The notes under the pieces: generated by a model
The model's input: the letters and a program-made list of their open reading frames with translations, nothing else
What the model was told of the DNA's origin: nothing
Database searches by the model: none
Part shown: positions 14,990-22,957 of the stretch, piece after piece
How positions within the stretch are numbered: the stretch's first letter is position 1
Layout of the letters: every line of letters begins with the position of its first letter
Assembly: GCF_016905445.1 (NCBI RefSeq)
Contig: NZ_JAFEXF010000064.1
Span: 1 to 35,538 of the forward strand
Direction: 5' to 3'
From: Streptomyces sp. G44
Lineage (GTDB): Bacteria > Actinomycetota > Actinomycetes > Streptomycetales > Streptomycetaceae
Length of the DNA: 35,538 bases
Made by a program: the position numbers and the translations under genes

Positions 14990-16966
14990 ATGAGACCATC
15001 GTCTCGAATATCACGCCCCAGGCGCGCGTACCTCTCTCTGGTGGCCGTCATGGCACTCGGCGCCACGACGACGGCCATGGCGCCGGCGCACGAGACGCCG
15101 GACCAGCCATGGCACCACGTGGGCCGCATCGACGCGGATTCCATGCCCCACGTTCCCGACCCAGTGCAAACCAGCCCTCTCCCGTTGACGCCCCAGGAGC
15201 ACTGCGAGCCGACCCGGGCAGGGTCCCGGGAACGCCGTAAGGGGGCCGTCACGGCCTGTATCACCACACTAGCCGCCCCTGTGAACGCCCGCCGGACGGC
15301 CGCCGGCGCACAGCGGACGGCGGCGAACGCGCCGAGGGCCAGCGGCGGCAACACAGCGAGCTGCGAGATCACCAATCCCGGCAACTACACGTACAAGCGC
15401 TTCAGTTACTGCGTCACCGGCCTGACCGTCCACTACACCCTGAAAGACGACAAGGGCAAGGAGCTAGGCAACGGCGCTCTGGAGGTCTCGACGAACGCGA
15501 CCTTGCCAGAGAAGGGCACGACCTGGGATGAGCACGTCACTGTCAAGATGACCCGTGCCGCGGGAGCCGTGACCACTCTGACCGTGAAGCTCCGGTCAGG
15601 CTGCGGCACGGGCTGCAAGGCCACGAAGACCGCACCGTGGTACGGCGGCGCCCTGACCGTCGGCCAGTCCCTCAGCGGCAACGTCTCCTACTCCTCGACC
15701 CCCGCCCCGAACACCAAGGCGGATTTCACTACCTCGTACAAGGTGTATGTGACCTCCCCGGGCGCCACGGCCGTCGACCCGAACGCCTCCTGGGACAATC
15801 CCCGCGAGATCCGCTGTGACGACGCCGTGCGGGACGCCACGGGCACACCTTCGCCGGGTTGCGTCATACCCACGGTCATGGCCGTCGTGCCGATGAGCGC
15901 GCAGGGCTCCGATCCGGGTGGCGCAGTGGCCGCCTATCAGTGGGCCCAGCGGAACCTCGCCGACGGCTGGGGGCAGACCAAGCCTCTGACCAGGGCGAAG
16001 AGCGGCACAGCAGGCCGTACGGGGCGCACTTGCGGAAGCGCGAGTACAGAGCCCTTCCAGGCCAATACAGACCTCGTCGAGACCGACACGTGTGGCGAGT
16101 TCCCCTTCGCGGAGGCCAAGGAGGGGGGAATCGACGGCGCTCGGTGCGTCGAGGTGATCCCCAATGCCAGCAGTGGTGGCTGGGACACCTACATCCTTGG
16201 CGACAGTCGGGATCTTGATCCCGTCGCACCCTGTGTGCGTGCCCATGTCCCGGCCGCCGACAAGCAGTTCGCCGATGGCAAACTCATCGAGGGCTTCCAG
16301 AGCCAGCGGGTGATCGACGCCGAGCAGTTCAAGGTGGAGTTCACGACGCCGGCCGCTGTCCCGCAGGCCCCCTGCTTGGCGAGCCCGCCGACCGGTGCGC
16401 TTCCCTCCGGCGACGGGTGGATCAAGAACACCACCGAACCGGTCGCCCACACCAACAAAACCACCAACCCGCCCGGCCTGCCCGGCACTCGACCGACCAT
16501 CGCACAGGCTTGTCTGGGGAAGCAGCTCGGCGAGGGTAGCGGTGCCACGGGCAGCATCACCGGCTGGAAGGACGCGGAGCTGTTCGCCGCAGCGAACTCG
16601 CCCGGAACTGCGCAAGCCCGGTGTCACCTGGTCGCGAACATCCTCGGTGGAAAGGGCCGGGTTCGGGACGGTGGTCAGAACAACCTCGTTCCCTGCTGGC
16701 AGGTAGGGATGAACATCGGTACACCCAGCATGCGGACCTACGAGGCCGAGGCTCAGAAGAAGGTGGCGGAGCAGAGCTTCGGGGCCCATGACGCGATCCT
16801 CTATCAGGTGACGCCCGTTTATCGGGACGCCACCAGCACGATTCCGGTGGGAGTCACGATGAACGCTAATATCGAACGAGCGAACGGGACGACGGAGCAG
16901 CTTTTCCCCAACGTCTACGTCCCCAACACCCAGGGAAAGACTGGGCTGCTCAACCTCGGAAACTGA
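14990..16966 (+). CDS. Secreted protein with NucA/NucB-like and non-specific endonuclease-like modules
   Basis: A 658-residue protein; ATG after GAAAGGACCTCGCACG. A basic N-terminus precedes a signal peptide ending near residue 31 (TTTAMAPA). Residues 120-265 form a Cys-containing beta-rich module. Residues 270-455 resemble the NucA/NucB DNase family: the core CGEFPFAEAKEGG (368-380) matches the family's C-D-E-Y-P-F-A signature, but with Gly for the Asp, so activity is uncertain. Residues 528-645 resemble Endonuclease_NS_2: RCHLVANILGG with H546, then NNLVPC with N565, and the VTPVYRD strand. Many paired Cys fit extracellular life. The likely role is degradation of extracellular DNA/RNA or attack on competitors. 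The DUF1963 gene starts 31 bp downstream and is probably co-transcribed. Two nuclease modules in one chain is unusual. Confidence 0.75.
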   Translation: MRPSSRISRPRRAYLSLVAVMALGATTTAMAPAHETPDQPWHHVGRIDADSMPHVPDPVQTSPLPLTPQEHCEPTRAGSRERRKGAVTACITTLAAPVNARRTAAGAQRTAANAPRASGGNTASCEITNPGNYTYKRFSYCVTGLTVHYTLKDDKGKELGNGALEVSTNATLPEKGTTWDEHVTVKMTRAAGAVTTLTVKLRSGCGTGCKATKTAPWYGGALTVGQSLSGNVSYSSTPAPNTKADFTTSYKVYVTSPGATAVDPNASWDNPREIRCDDAVRDATGTPSPGCVIPTVMAVVPMSAQGSDPGGAVAAYQWAQRNLADGWGQTKPLTRAKSGTAGRTGRTCGSASTEPFQANTDLVETDTCGEFPFAEAKEGGIDGARCVEVIPNASSGGWDTYILGDSRDLDPVAPCVRAHVPAADKQFADGKLIEGFQSQRVIDAEQFKVEFTTPAAVPQAPCLASPPTGALPSGDGWIKNTTEPVAHTNKTTNPPGLPGTRPTIAQACLGKQLGEGSGATGSITGWKDAELFAAANSPGTAQARCHLVANILGGKGRVRDGGQNNLVPCWQVGMNIGTPSMRTYEAEAQKKVAEQSFGAHDAILYQVTPVYRDATSTIPVGVTMNANIERANGTTEQLFPNVYVPNTQGKTGLLNLGN

Positions 16967-16997
16967 CCTTAATCAGTTCGTGCCTTCGGGAGCCAGT

Positions 16998-18044
16998 ATG
17001 AGTCACACCACCCCGCTGCGGCCGTTCGACGTCACCGCCCTCTTCCCTGAACTGGCCCCGCTGGCACGCACAGCGACCCGGCTGCATCCCCGCCCCGGGT
17101 CGCCCACGCCGCACGACAGCTCCGTCGGCGGGCCGCTGCTCTGGCCCGCCGACGAGCCGTGGCCGCACTGTGAGGGGCCGCACGAATGGGACAGGGTGAA
17201 CGCGGTCCTCTCGCCGGAGGACGTACGGTTGTGGCGTCGCGGCCGAGCGGAATCGGCAAATCGACGGCTGCGCGACCCCCAGGGCCCCTGGGCCACGCCC
17301 GAAGAGCTGGCGACCGAGGAGCGGATCATGGCTGGCCGCCCGTGGCCCGAGGGTCCGATCGCCATGCTGCCCGTGGCCCAGCTGTACGTCCGTGACGTCC
17401 CCCTGCTGTGCCCGCCCGCGACGTCCGAGGCCGACGTGCTCCAAGTCCTCTGGTGTCCTTTCGATCACCCGGCGCACCCCAAAACTGCACTTTTCTGGCG
17501 GTCGGCCGCGACTGTAGCGGACGTGCTCGATGCGCCGCCCGAGCCGCCCGCGATTCAGTTCCCCACCTATTTGCCCGAGCCGTGCCTGCTCACGCCGGAG
17601 CAGGTCACGGAGTACCCCAGCTATCTGGAGCTGAGCAAGGAGCTGCAGGAGCAACTGGGCGACTGGAGCAGGTGGCAGACGGCCGGATCGGCACTGGACA
17701 GCTCCTACGAGGCCGCCCCGGAGGAGCTTTACATGGACATGCTGTCCATCTCACCTGGCTGGAAGACCGGGGGTTGGACCCGCTGGGGCCTCACCGACCC
17801 CGTTCCCCGAGTCTGCTCCGCATGCGGCACGGAGGCGGCCCCGCTGCTGACGATCGCCACCACCGAATGGGACGACGCCACCGAAAGCTGGGTACCCGAA
17901 GAGGACCAGGCGAATCCCACGCCACTACTCCCCGGCACTCCTCCAGCGAACTTCACCATGCTCGACCTCGCCCGGGGGCACGACCTGCAACTCCACGTCT
18001 GCCCGACTTCCCCAGAGCATCCGCACATTGAACTGATCCAGTGA
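16998..18044 (+). CDS. DUF1963 (YwqG-like) protein, candidate partner or immunity protein of the nuclease
   Basis: A 348-residue cytosolic protein. The ATG at 16998 has GGGAG six bases upstream and is preferred over the GTG at 16980. The motif GGPLLWPADEPWPHC near residue 43 is diagnostic of DUF1963, followed by an AMLPVAQLYVRDVPLLCPP stretch, an LQVLWCPFDH element and a C-terminal half with CSACGTEA and HDLQLHVCP. No signal peptide or membrane helix is present. DUF1963 function is not established; the Bacillus homologue ywqG lies beside a secreted LXG toxin operon. Here it follows a secreted nuclease by 31 bp, so protection of the producer is a reasonable but untested guess. Confidence 0.82.
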   Translation: MSHTTPLRPFDVTALFPELAPLARTATRLHPRPGSPTPHDSSVGGPLLWPADEPWPHCEGPHEWDRVNAVLSPEDVRLWRRGRAESANRRLRDPQGPWATPEELATEERIMAGRPWPEGPIAMLPVAQLYVRDVPLLCPPATSEADVLQVLWCPFDHPAHPKTALFWRSAATVADVLDAPPEPPAIQFPTYLPEPCLLTPEQVTEYPSYLELSKELQEQLGDWSRWQTAGSALDSSYEAAPEELYMDMLSISPGWKTGGWTRWGLTDPVPRVCSACGTEAAPLLTIATTEWDDATESWVPEEDQANPTPLLPGTPPANFTMLDLARGHDLQLHVCPTSPEHPHIELIQ

Positions 18045-18169
18045 GCGAGTCTGACACGCCAATAACTGCAGGTAGAGACGGTTTCTGCCCGGGGGACGAT
18101 GCCCGGGGGACGTCTCACGGGCGCACGTCTCGGGCTTTGAGAACCGTGCAGCCGAAGCCAAAGTTGCGG

Positions 18170-18640
18170 TGGGGCAACTTCTGAGTCTGAAATTCCGTTC
18201 GGACCATCCCGGCCTGCGCGAGGGTGCTTCCGACAAGGACATCGATGCCCGACTCGGCTCGACGCCGCATGCGGTGGGGCCGCTGGCGTGCAAGGTTCAT
18301 CGAGCATCGGATCGCCCGACCTGGGAGACATACCCCGCTCGGGTGATCCCCGCATGGTGACCGACGAGCAAGTGGCTGCGCTGGTCAGTCGCGCAGGTCG
18401 AAGACGTTCAAGCTGTCGACGGACCGTACTTCGTCGACAAGGTCCACGATGTCGTCGGGCCCTATCTGGAACCCGCCCGAGCGGGCTCCGGTCTTCTGTG
18501 AACGAGAAGTCGCAGATCGAGGCCCTCGACCGCTCGCAGCCGGTGATGCCCGGAGTGTCGCAACGCGTCACGCACGACTATGTCCGCGCCGGCACGATCT
18601 CCGCGCCGCTGTCCCGCATGACCGCATAGGCCACGTTCAC
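18170..18640 (+). pseudogene. IS630-type transposase remnant
   Basis: Pieces of an IS630-family DDE transposase appear in order but in changing frames. First comes the N-terminal helix-turn-helix part (EGASDKDIDARLGSTPHAVG). Then DLGDIPRSGDPRMVTDEQVAA follows in another frame, then PYFVDKVHDVVGPYLEP, and finally the catalytic-core start VNEKSQIEALDRSQPVMPG with QRVTHDYVRAGT. At least three frameshifts and a missing segment before the KTFKLSTD-like stretch show it is dead. No terminal inverted repeats were found. It belongs to the decayed zone between the accessory block and the core genes. Confidence 0.75.
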
Positions 18641-18734
18641 GTCGTCCACTTCGACACTCATGTCGGGGGGCGACCGGGGCAGTCGTGTCACTGGTCAATA
18701 ACGCTGACTTGCGCCGCCGGGGGCGGACCGGGGG

Positions 18735-19070
18735 GCGGCTTGCCTCACAGACCAGCAAGCCAGAGAAGCAGAACAGCAACGCCGAAAAACAGCAATGCAG
18801 GAAGCCGCGCCGCCAACGCCCACGCCTATCGTGTCAGGCACCTTGAAGAACAGACGTGGCACCAGGCCAAGCATCTGACCGAGTACGTCACCGTCGTACG
18901 AGACCACGCCACATCACTGCCGCTCGGCCGGGAGAGGACCGAGGTCGAGGCGTGGCTCGCCTTTCGCCGACACCCACCTCCAGCACCTCGCCGAGACAGC
19001 CTCAGCACCGGAACTCCCCACGCCGCACAATGCCAGCACCGACAACCTCAAGCCCTACTACCTCGGCCAT
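18735..19070 (+). pseudogene. Frameshifted C-terminal fragment of an unidentified protein
   Basis: One forward frame reads HLEEQTWHQAKHLTEYVTVV and DHATSLPLGRERTEVEAWLA, a Glu/Arg-rich helical segment. After a single extra T near 18962 the neighbouring frame continues FADTHLQHLAETASAPELPT and ends DNLKPYYLGH with a TAG at 19070. Before about 18830 the frame also shifts. The helical character and charged composition are clear, but I do not recognise the family. It sits immediately after the IS630 remnant. The remaining stretch to 19324 holds only short repeats. Confidence 0.5.
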
Positions 19071-19231
19071 TAGAGCCCATACAGACCCCGCTCCTGCCGA
19101 GCCCCAACACCGCCCACGACACACGACTTTTCACCGCGTGACGGCAAAGGCGAACCTCGCGCGGGCCATATCCGACCCGTCGTCACCTGCTCGAACAGCA
19201 ACCTGACGCCGCATCGGAAGGGTGCCAGGCA

Positions 19232-19269
19232 TGCGTCATACGTGCGTCACGGGCGTCGCTCATGCGTCA
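19232..19269. repeat. Three direct TGCGTCA heptamers
   Basis: TGCGTCA occurs at 19232-19238, 19243-19249 and 19263-19269, spaced 11 and 20 bp, close to one and two helical turns. No plus-strand gene follows, and the minus-strand methyltransferase ends at 19325, so the role is unclear. Confidence 0.4.
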
Positions 19270-19324
19270 AGATATCGCCCGTAACGCCCACAACGCACAT
19301 AATGCGCACGCACAAAACCGCAGG

Positions 19325-20668
19325 TCAGGAGCCCTTCGCGGCCGGTTCAAGGATGGCGACGCACTCTACGTGGTGGGTCATCGGAAACAGATCGAACGCC
19401 CGCAGCGACCGCACCCTGTACCCCCCGTCCCGGAAGTACCCGAGGTCCCGCGCCAGCGCCGCCGGGTCGCAGGCCACGTAGGCGATTCGGCGGGCGCCCA
19501 GGCCCGCCAGGTGTCGTACCGTCTGCTTGCCCGCGCCCGCGCGCGGGGGGTCCAGGACGATCAGGTCGGCCTCGGTGATGCCCGTGCGCGGGAGGACCGA
19601 TTCGACCTTGCCCTGTTCGATGCGGACGCGGTCGAACGCCGCCAGGTTGTGGCGCGCGTCCTCCACCGCCCGCTTGCCGGACTCGATGCCGAGCACCGCG
19701 CCCTGCTCGCCGACCCGGTCCGCGAGGGCGCCCGCGAAGAGGCCGACCCCGCAGTAGAGGTCCAGCGCCGTGTCGCCCTTACGGGGCAGCAGGCCCTGCA
19801 TCACGGCGAGCATCAGCGTCTCCGCGGCCTTCGGGTGGACCTGCCAGAAGCCGCCGCTGCCGACCCGGTACGTGCGGCCGTCGGCGCGCTCGCGGACGAA
19901 GGGGCGGCCGTGGACGCGGTGGACGCCGCCGTCCTTCTCCTCCACCCGCATCACCGACACCGGCTTGTCCAGCTCCACGATCGGCAGGCGCGCGCCCGGC
20001 TTCGGGGTGAGGATCACCTGGCGGTCCTGGGAGCCCGTCGCCGCGATCGCCTCGATCGACGCCATGCCGGACCAGTCGCGCTGTTCGATGCCGAGTTCGG
20101 AGACGCCGTCCGCCGCGATCATGCAGTGCTCGATCGGCTCGACCTCGTGCGAGCGGTGGCGGCGCAGGCCGGCGTTGCCGTCCGCGTCCACCGCGTACTG
20201 CACGCGCGTACGCCACGACGGGACCTCGCCCGGCGGCAGCTTGTCGCCCTCCGCCGGCATGACCGTGCCGTCCCAGCCGGCCTCCTCGGGGGTCAGGCCC
20301 GCGAGGCGCTTGAGCTGTTCGGCGATGACCTCGCCCTTGAGGCGGCGCTGTGCGCCCGGCTTGGCGTGCTGCCAGTCGCAGCCGCCGCAGCGGCCGGGGC
20401 CGGCGTAGGGGCAGGGCGCCTCGACGCGGTCCTTGGAGGGGTCGAGGATCGTCACGGCGTCCGCGCGCAGGAACCGCGCGCCCTCCTCGCCCTCGGTCAC
20501 CCGCGCGATGATCTTCTCGCCGGGCAGCGTGTGCCGCACGAAGAGCACCTGGCCCTCGGCCGTACGGGCGATGCAGTGGCCGCCGTGCGCGACGGGGCCG
20601 ACCTCGACCTCGTACTCCTGGCCGACCAGGGACGTCCCCGCCTGCGGATTCTTCGGTTCTGCCTGCAT
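19325..20668 (-). CDS. TRAM-domain RNA (uracil-5-)-methyltransferase, RumA/RlmD type
   Basis: A 447-residue cytosolic enzyme that transfers methyl from S-adenosylmethionine to C5 of uracil in rRNA or tRNA. I choose the ATG at 20668 (MQAEPKNPQ) because the TRAM domain (EYEVEVGPVAHGGHCIA) begins soon after; the longer frame adds 17 unlikely residues. A CPYAGPGRCGGCDW cluster looks like the 4Fe-4S ligand set. The SAM-binding motif is DLYCGVGLFAG, and the catalytic nucleophile region is VACDPAALARDL with the general-base region HHVECVA. It lies downstream of the KimA-like gene with a hairpin between, so it is probably transcribed separately. Which RNA position it modifies cannot be told from the sequence. 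Confidence 0.92.
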   Translation of the reverse strand: MQAEPKNPQAGTSLVGQEYEVEVGPVAHGGHCIARTAEGQVLFVRHTLPGEKIIARVTEGEEGARFLRADAVTILDPSKDRVEAPCPYAGPGRCGGCDWQHAKPGAQRRLKGEVIAEQLKRLAGLTPEEAGWDGTVMPAEGDKLPPGEVPSWRTRVQYAVDADGNAGLRRHRSHEVEPIEHCMIAADGVSELGIEQRDWSGMASIEAIAATGSQDRQVILTPKPGARLPIVELDKPVSVMRVEEKDGGVHRVHGRPFVRERADGRTYRVGSGGFWQVHPKAAETLMLAVMQGLLPRKGDTALDLYCGVGLFAGALADRVGEQGAVLGIESGKRAVEDARHNLAAFDRVRIEQGKVESVLPRTGITEADLIVLDPPRAGAGKQTVRHLAGLGARRIAYVACDPAALARDLGYFRDGGYRVRSLRAFDLFPMTHHVECVAILEPAAKGS

Positions 20669-20702
20669 GGCGGGGTGACTCCACAACGTAAAAAGGGGAA
20701 CA

Positions 20703-20743
20703 GCCGGACAACAGCCCACCAGTCTACGTGGGTGTCGTCCGGC
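20703..20743 (-). terminator. Hairpin between the KimA-like gene and the methyltransferase
   Basis: Outer arms GCCGGAC and GTCCGGC and inner arms CCCAC and GTGGG pair around an eight-base loop. It begins 47 bp past the KimA-like stop on the minus strand. Confidence 0.6.
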
Positions 20744-20790
20744 CGTTCACCACAGAGCGCGCCGGAAGGCGGCGTCACGCCTTCTTGGCG

Positions 20791-22857
20791 TCACGCTTTC
20801 CTGCTCGGCTCCTTCTCCTTCTCCCTGGTGCGCCTCGGCTTCTCCACCGGGCCCCGCCGCACCGCGCCCGGCGCGTTCCACTCCTGGCGCCTGCGGGCCC
20901 GCCGCTTCGCGGCCTCGGAGGAGTCGAGCTGGTAGGGGACGGACGTCACCATCACGCCCGGCGTGAAGAGCAGGCGGCCCTTGAGCCGCAGCGCGCTCTG
21001 GTTGTGCAGCAGGTGCTCGTACCAGTGGCCGACCACGTACTCCGGGATGATCACGCTGACCACGTCGCGCGGGCTCTCCCGGCGCAGGTTCTTCACGTAC
21101 TCGATGATCGGCCGGGTGATCTCGCGGTAGGGCGAGTCGAGGACCTTCAGGGGCACGGTGATGCCGCGCCGCTCCCACTCGTCCTTGAGGGCCTTGGTCT
21201 CCACCGGGTCGACGTTGATGCTGAGCGCCTCAAGGGTGTGCGAGCGCATCAGCTTCGCGTACGACAGGGCGCGCAGCGTCGGCCGGTGGATCTTGGAGAC
21301 GAGGACGATCGAGTGGACGCGGGAGGGCCGCACGCTGTCGTCGGACGGAGTGTCCGGGGCGGCGATCTCCTCGGCCACGCGGTCGTAGTGGCGGCGGATC
21401 GCCGTCATCGTCGCGTAGAAGATCACCATGCCGAGCAGCGCGACCCAGGCGCCGTGCGTGAACTTGGTGACGAGTACGACGACCAGCACCAGGCCCGTGA
21501 AGAAGGCGCCGAAGGTGTTGATCGCGCGGGAGCGGATCATGCGGCGGCGCTTGTTCGGGTCCTTCTCCGCGGCCAGGTGGCGGTTCCAGTGCCGGACCAT
21601 GCCGATCTGGCTGAGCGTGAAGGAGACGAAGACGCCGACGATGTAGAGCTGGATCAGGCGGGTCGAGTCCGCGCCGTAGATGAAGACCAGCAGGGCGGCG
21701 GCGCCCGCGAGGAGCACGATGCCGTTGGAGAACGCGAGGCGGTCGCCGCGGGTGTGCAGCTGGCGCGGCAGGTAGCGGTCCTGCGCGAGGATCGAGCCGA
21801 GCAGCGGGAAGCCGTTGTACGCCGTGTTGGCCGCGAGGAAGAGGACGAGCGCGGTGGCGGCGGCCAGGATCATGAACAGGAGGCTGCCGTGGCCGAAGAC
21901 GGCCTCGGCGACCTGGGAGATCACCGGGTTCTGGACGTAGTCCGAGCCGACCGGGACGCCGTTGTGGAAGAGGTCCTTGCCCGGGTACTCCGCCATGCGG
22001 ACCTTGGTCACCATGGCGAGCGCGATGATGCCGCAGAACATGGTGACGGCCAGGCCGCCCATGAGGGCGAGCGTCGTCGCGGCGTTCTTGGACTTCGGCT
22101 TGCGGAAGGCCGGGACGCCGTTGCTGATCGCCTCGACGCCGGTGAGCGCGGCACAGCCCGAGGAGAACGCCCGCAGGAGCAGGAAGACCAGCGCGAAGCC
22201 GGCGAGGCCCTGGTGCTCGGGCTTGATCACGTAGTCGGCGGTGGGGGCCTTCATGGTGTCGTCCAGGACGATGCCCCGGAAGGCGCCCCACGCGATCATG
22301 ATGAAGACGCCCGCCACGAAGACGTACGTCGGGATGGCGAAGAGCTTCCCGGACTCCTTCACGCCGCGCAGGTTCATCAGCGTCAGCAGGACGATGACGG
22401 CGATCGCGCAGAGGACCTTGTGCTCGACCACGAAGGGCACCGCGGAGCCGAGGTTCTCGATGCCCGAGGAGATCGACACGGCCACGGTGAGGACGTAGTC
22501 GACGAGCAGGGCGCTCGCGACGGTGAGGCCGGCCTTGGGGCCGAGGTTGGTGGTGGCGACCTCGTAGTCGCCGCCACCGCTCGGGTACGCGTGCACGTTC
22601 TGTCTGTACGAGGCGACCACGGTGAACATCAGCACCACGACCGCCACCGCGATCCACGGGCTGAAGTGGTACGCCGACACACCCGCGATGGAGAGGACGA
22701 GAAGGACCTCTCCCGGCGCGTACGCGACGGAGGAGAGCGGGTCGGACGCGAAGACGGGGAGTGCGATGCGCTTCGGCAGGAGCGTTTCTCCGAGCCGGTC
22801 ACTGCGCAGTGCGCGCCCGATGAGGATCCGTTTGGGCACGTCGGTCAGTTTGGACAC
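20791..22857 (-). CDS. KimA-like APC-superfamily potassium:proton symporter
   Basis: A 688-residue membrane protein with about twelve helices and a cytosolic C-terminal domain. I place the start at the GTG at 22857 (VSKLTDVPKRILIGRAL); the longer frame adds 17 residues of untypical composition. Conserved stretches match KimA: SSVAYAPGEVLLVLS, SYRQNVHAYPSGGGDYEVA, LLVDYVLTVAVSISSGIENL, FSSGCAALTGVEAISNGVPA and the ANTAYNGFP helix. The tail (about residues 500-650, with HSIVLVSKIHRPTLRALSYA) is the USP-like dimerisation domain of that family. KimA imports K+ with H+ and in Firmicutes is inhibited by c-di-AMP. The neighbouring trkA pair fits a potassium role. No ydaO riboswitch is visible; a TACGAT -10 box seven bases before the GTG suggests a leaderless transcript. 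Confidence 0.85.
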   Translation of the reverse strand: MSKLTDVPKRILIGRALRSDRLGETLLPKRIALPVFASDPLSSVAYAPGEVLLVLSIAGVSAYHFSPWIAVAVVVLMFTVVASYRQNVHAYPSGGGDYEVATTNLGPKAGLTVASALLVDYVLTVAVSISSGIENLGSAVPFVVEHKVLCAIAVIVLLTLMNLRGVKESGKLFAIPTYVFVAGVFIMIAWGAFRGIVLDDTMKAPTADYVIKPEHQGLAGFALVFLLLRAFSSGCAALTGVEAISNGVPAFRKPKSKNAATTLALMGGLAVTMFCGIIALAMVTKVRMAEYPGKDLFHNGVPVGSDYVQNPVISQVAEAVFGHGSLLFMILAAATALVLFLAANTAYNGFPLLGSILAQDRYLPRQLHTRGDRLAFSNGIVLLAGAAALLVFIYGADSTRLIQLYIVGVFVSFTLSQIGMVRHWNRHLAAEKDPNKRRRMIRSRAINTFGAFFTGLVLVVVLVTKFTHGAWVALLGMVIFYATMTAIRRHYDRVAEEIAAPDTPSDDSVRPSRVHSIVLVSKIHRPTLRALSYAKLMRSHTLEALSINVDPVETKALKDEWERRGITVPLKVLDSPYREITRPIIEYVKNLRRESPRDVVSVIIPEYVVGHWYEHLLHNQSALRLKGRLLFTPGVMVTSVPYQLDSSEAAKRRARRRQEWNAPGAVRRGPVEKPRRTREKEKEPSRKA

Positions 22858-22885
22858 GCAGAGGATCGTAAGCGTTCGATCGAGT
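22858..22885 (-). promoter_or_regulatory. Probable leaderless promoter of the KimA-like gene
   Basis: On the minus strand TACGAT lies seven bases before the GTG start, leaving no room for a 5' leader or ribosome binding site. No clear -35 box is seen. This supports the choice of GTG over the longer frame. Confidence 0.4.
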
Positions 22886-22957
22886 GCCCGCCCACCCACC
22901 ACCCCCAACTGCTCCGGTTATCCGCTGTGTGGGAAGCTGCCCCGTTTAGAGCGTCGC

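Noticed and set aside
18060..18120. GCCCGGGGGAC direct repeat after the DUF1963 gene as a terminator
   Set aside because: The repeats are direct, and the available inverted pairing is only four base pairs.
22858..22957. A ydaO-type c-di-AMP riboswitch before the KimA-like gene
   Set aside because: The gap is only 100 bp, lacks the expected conserved pairings, and the transcript appears leaderless.
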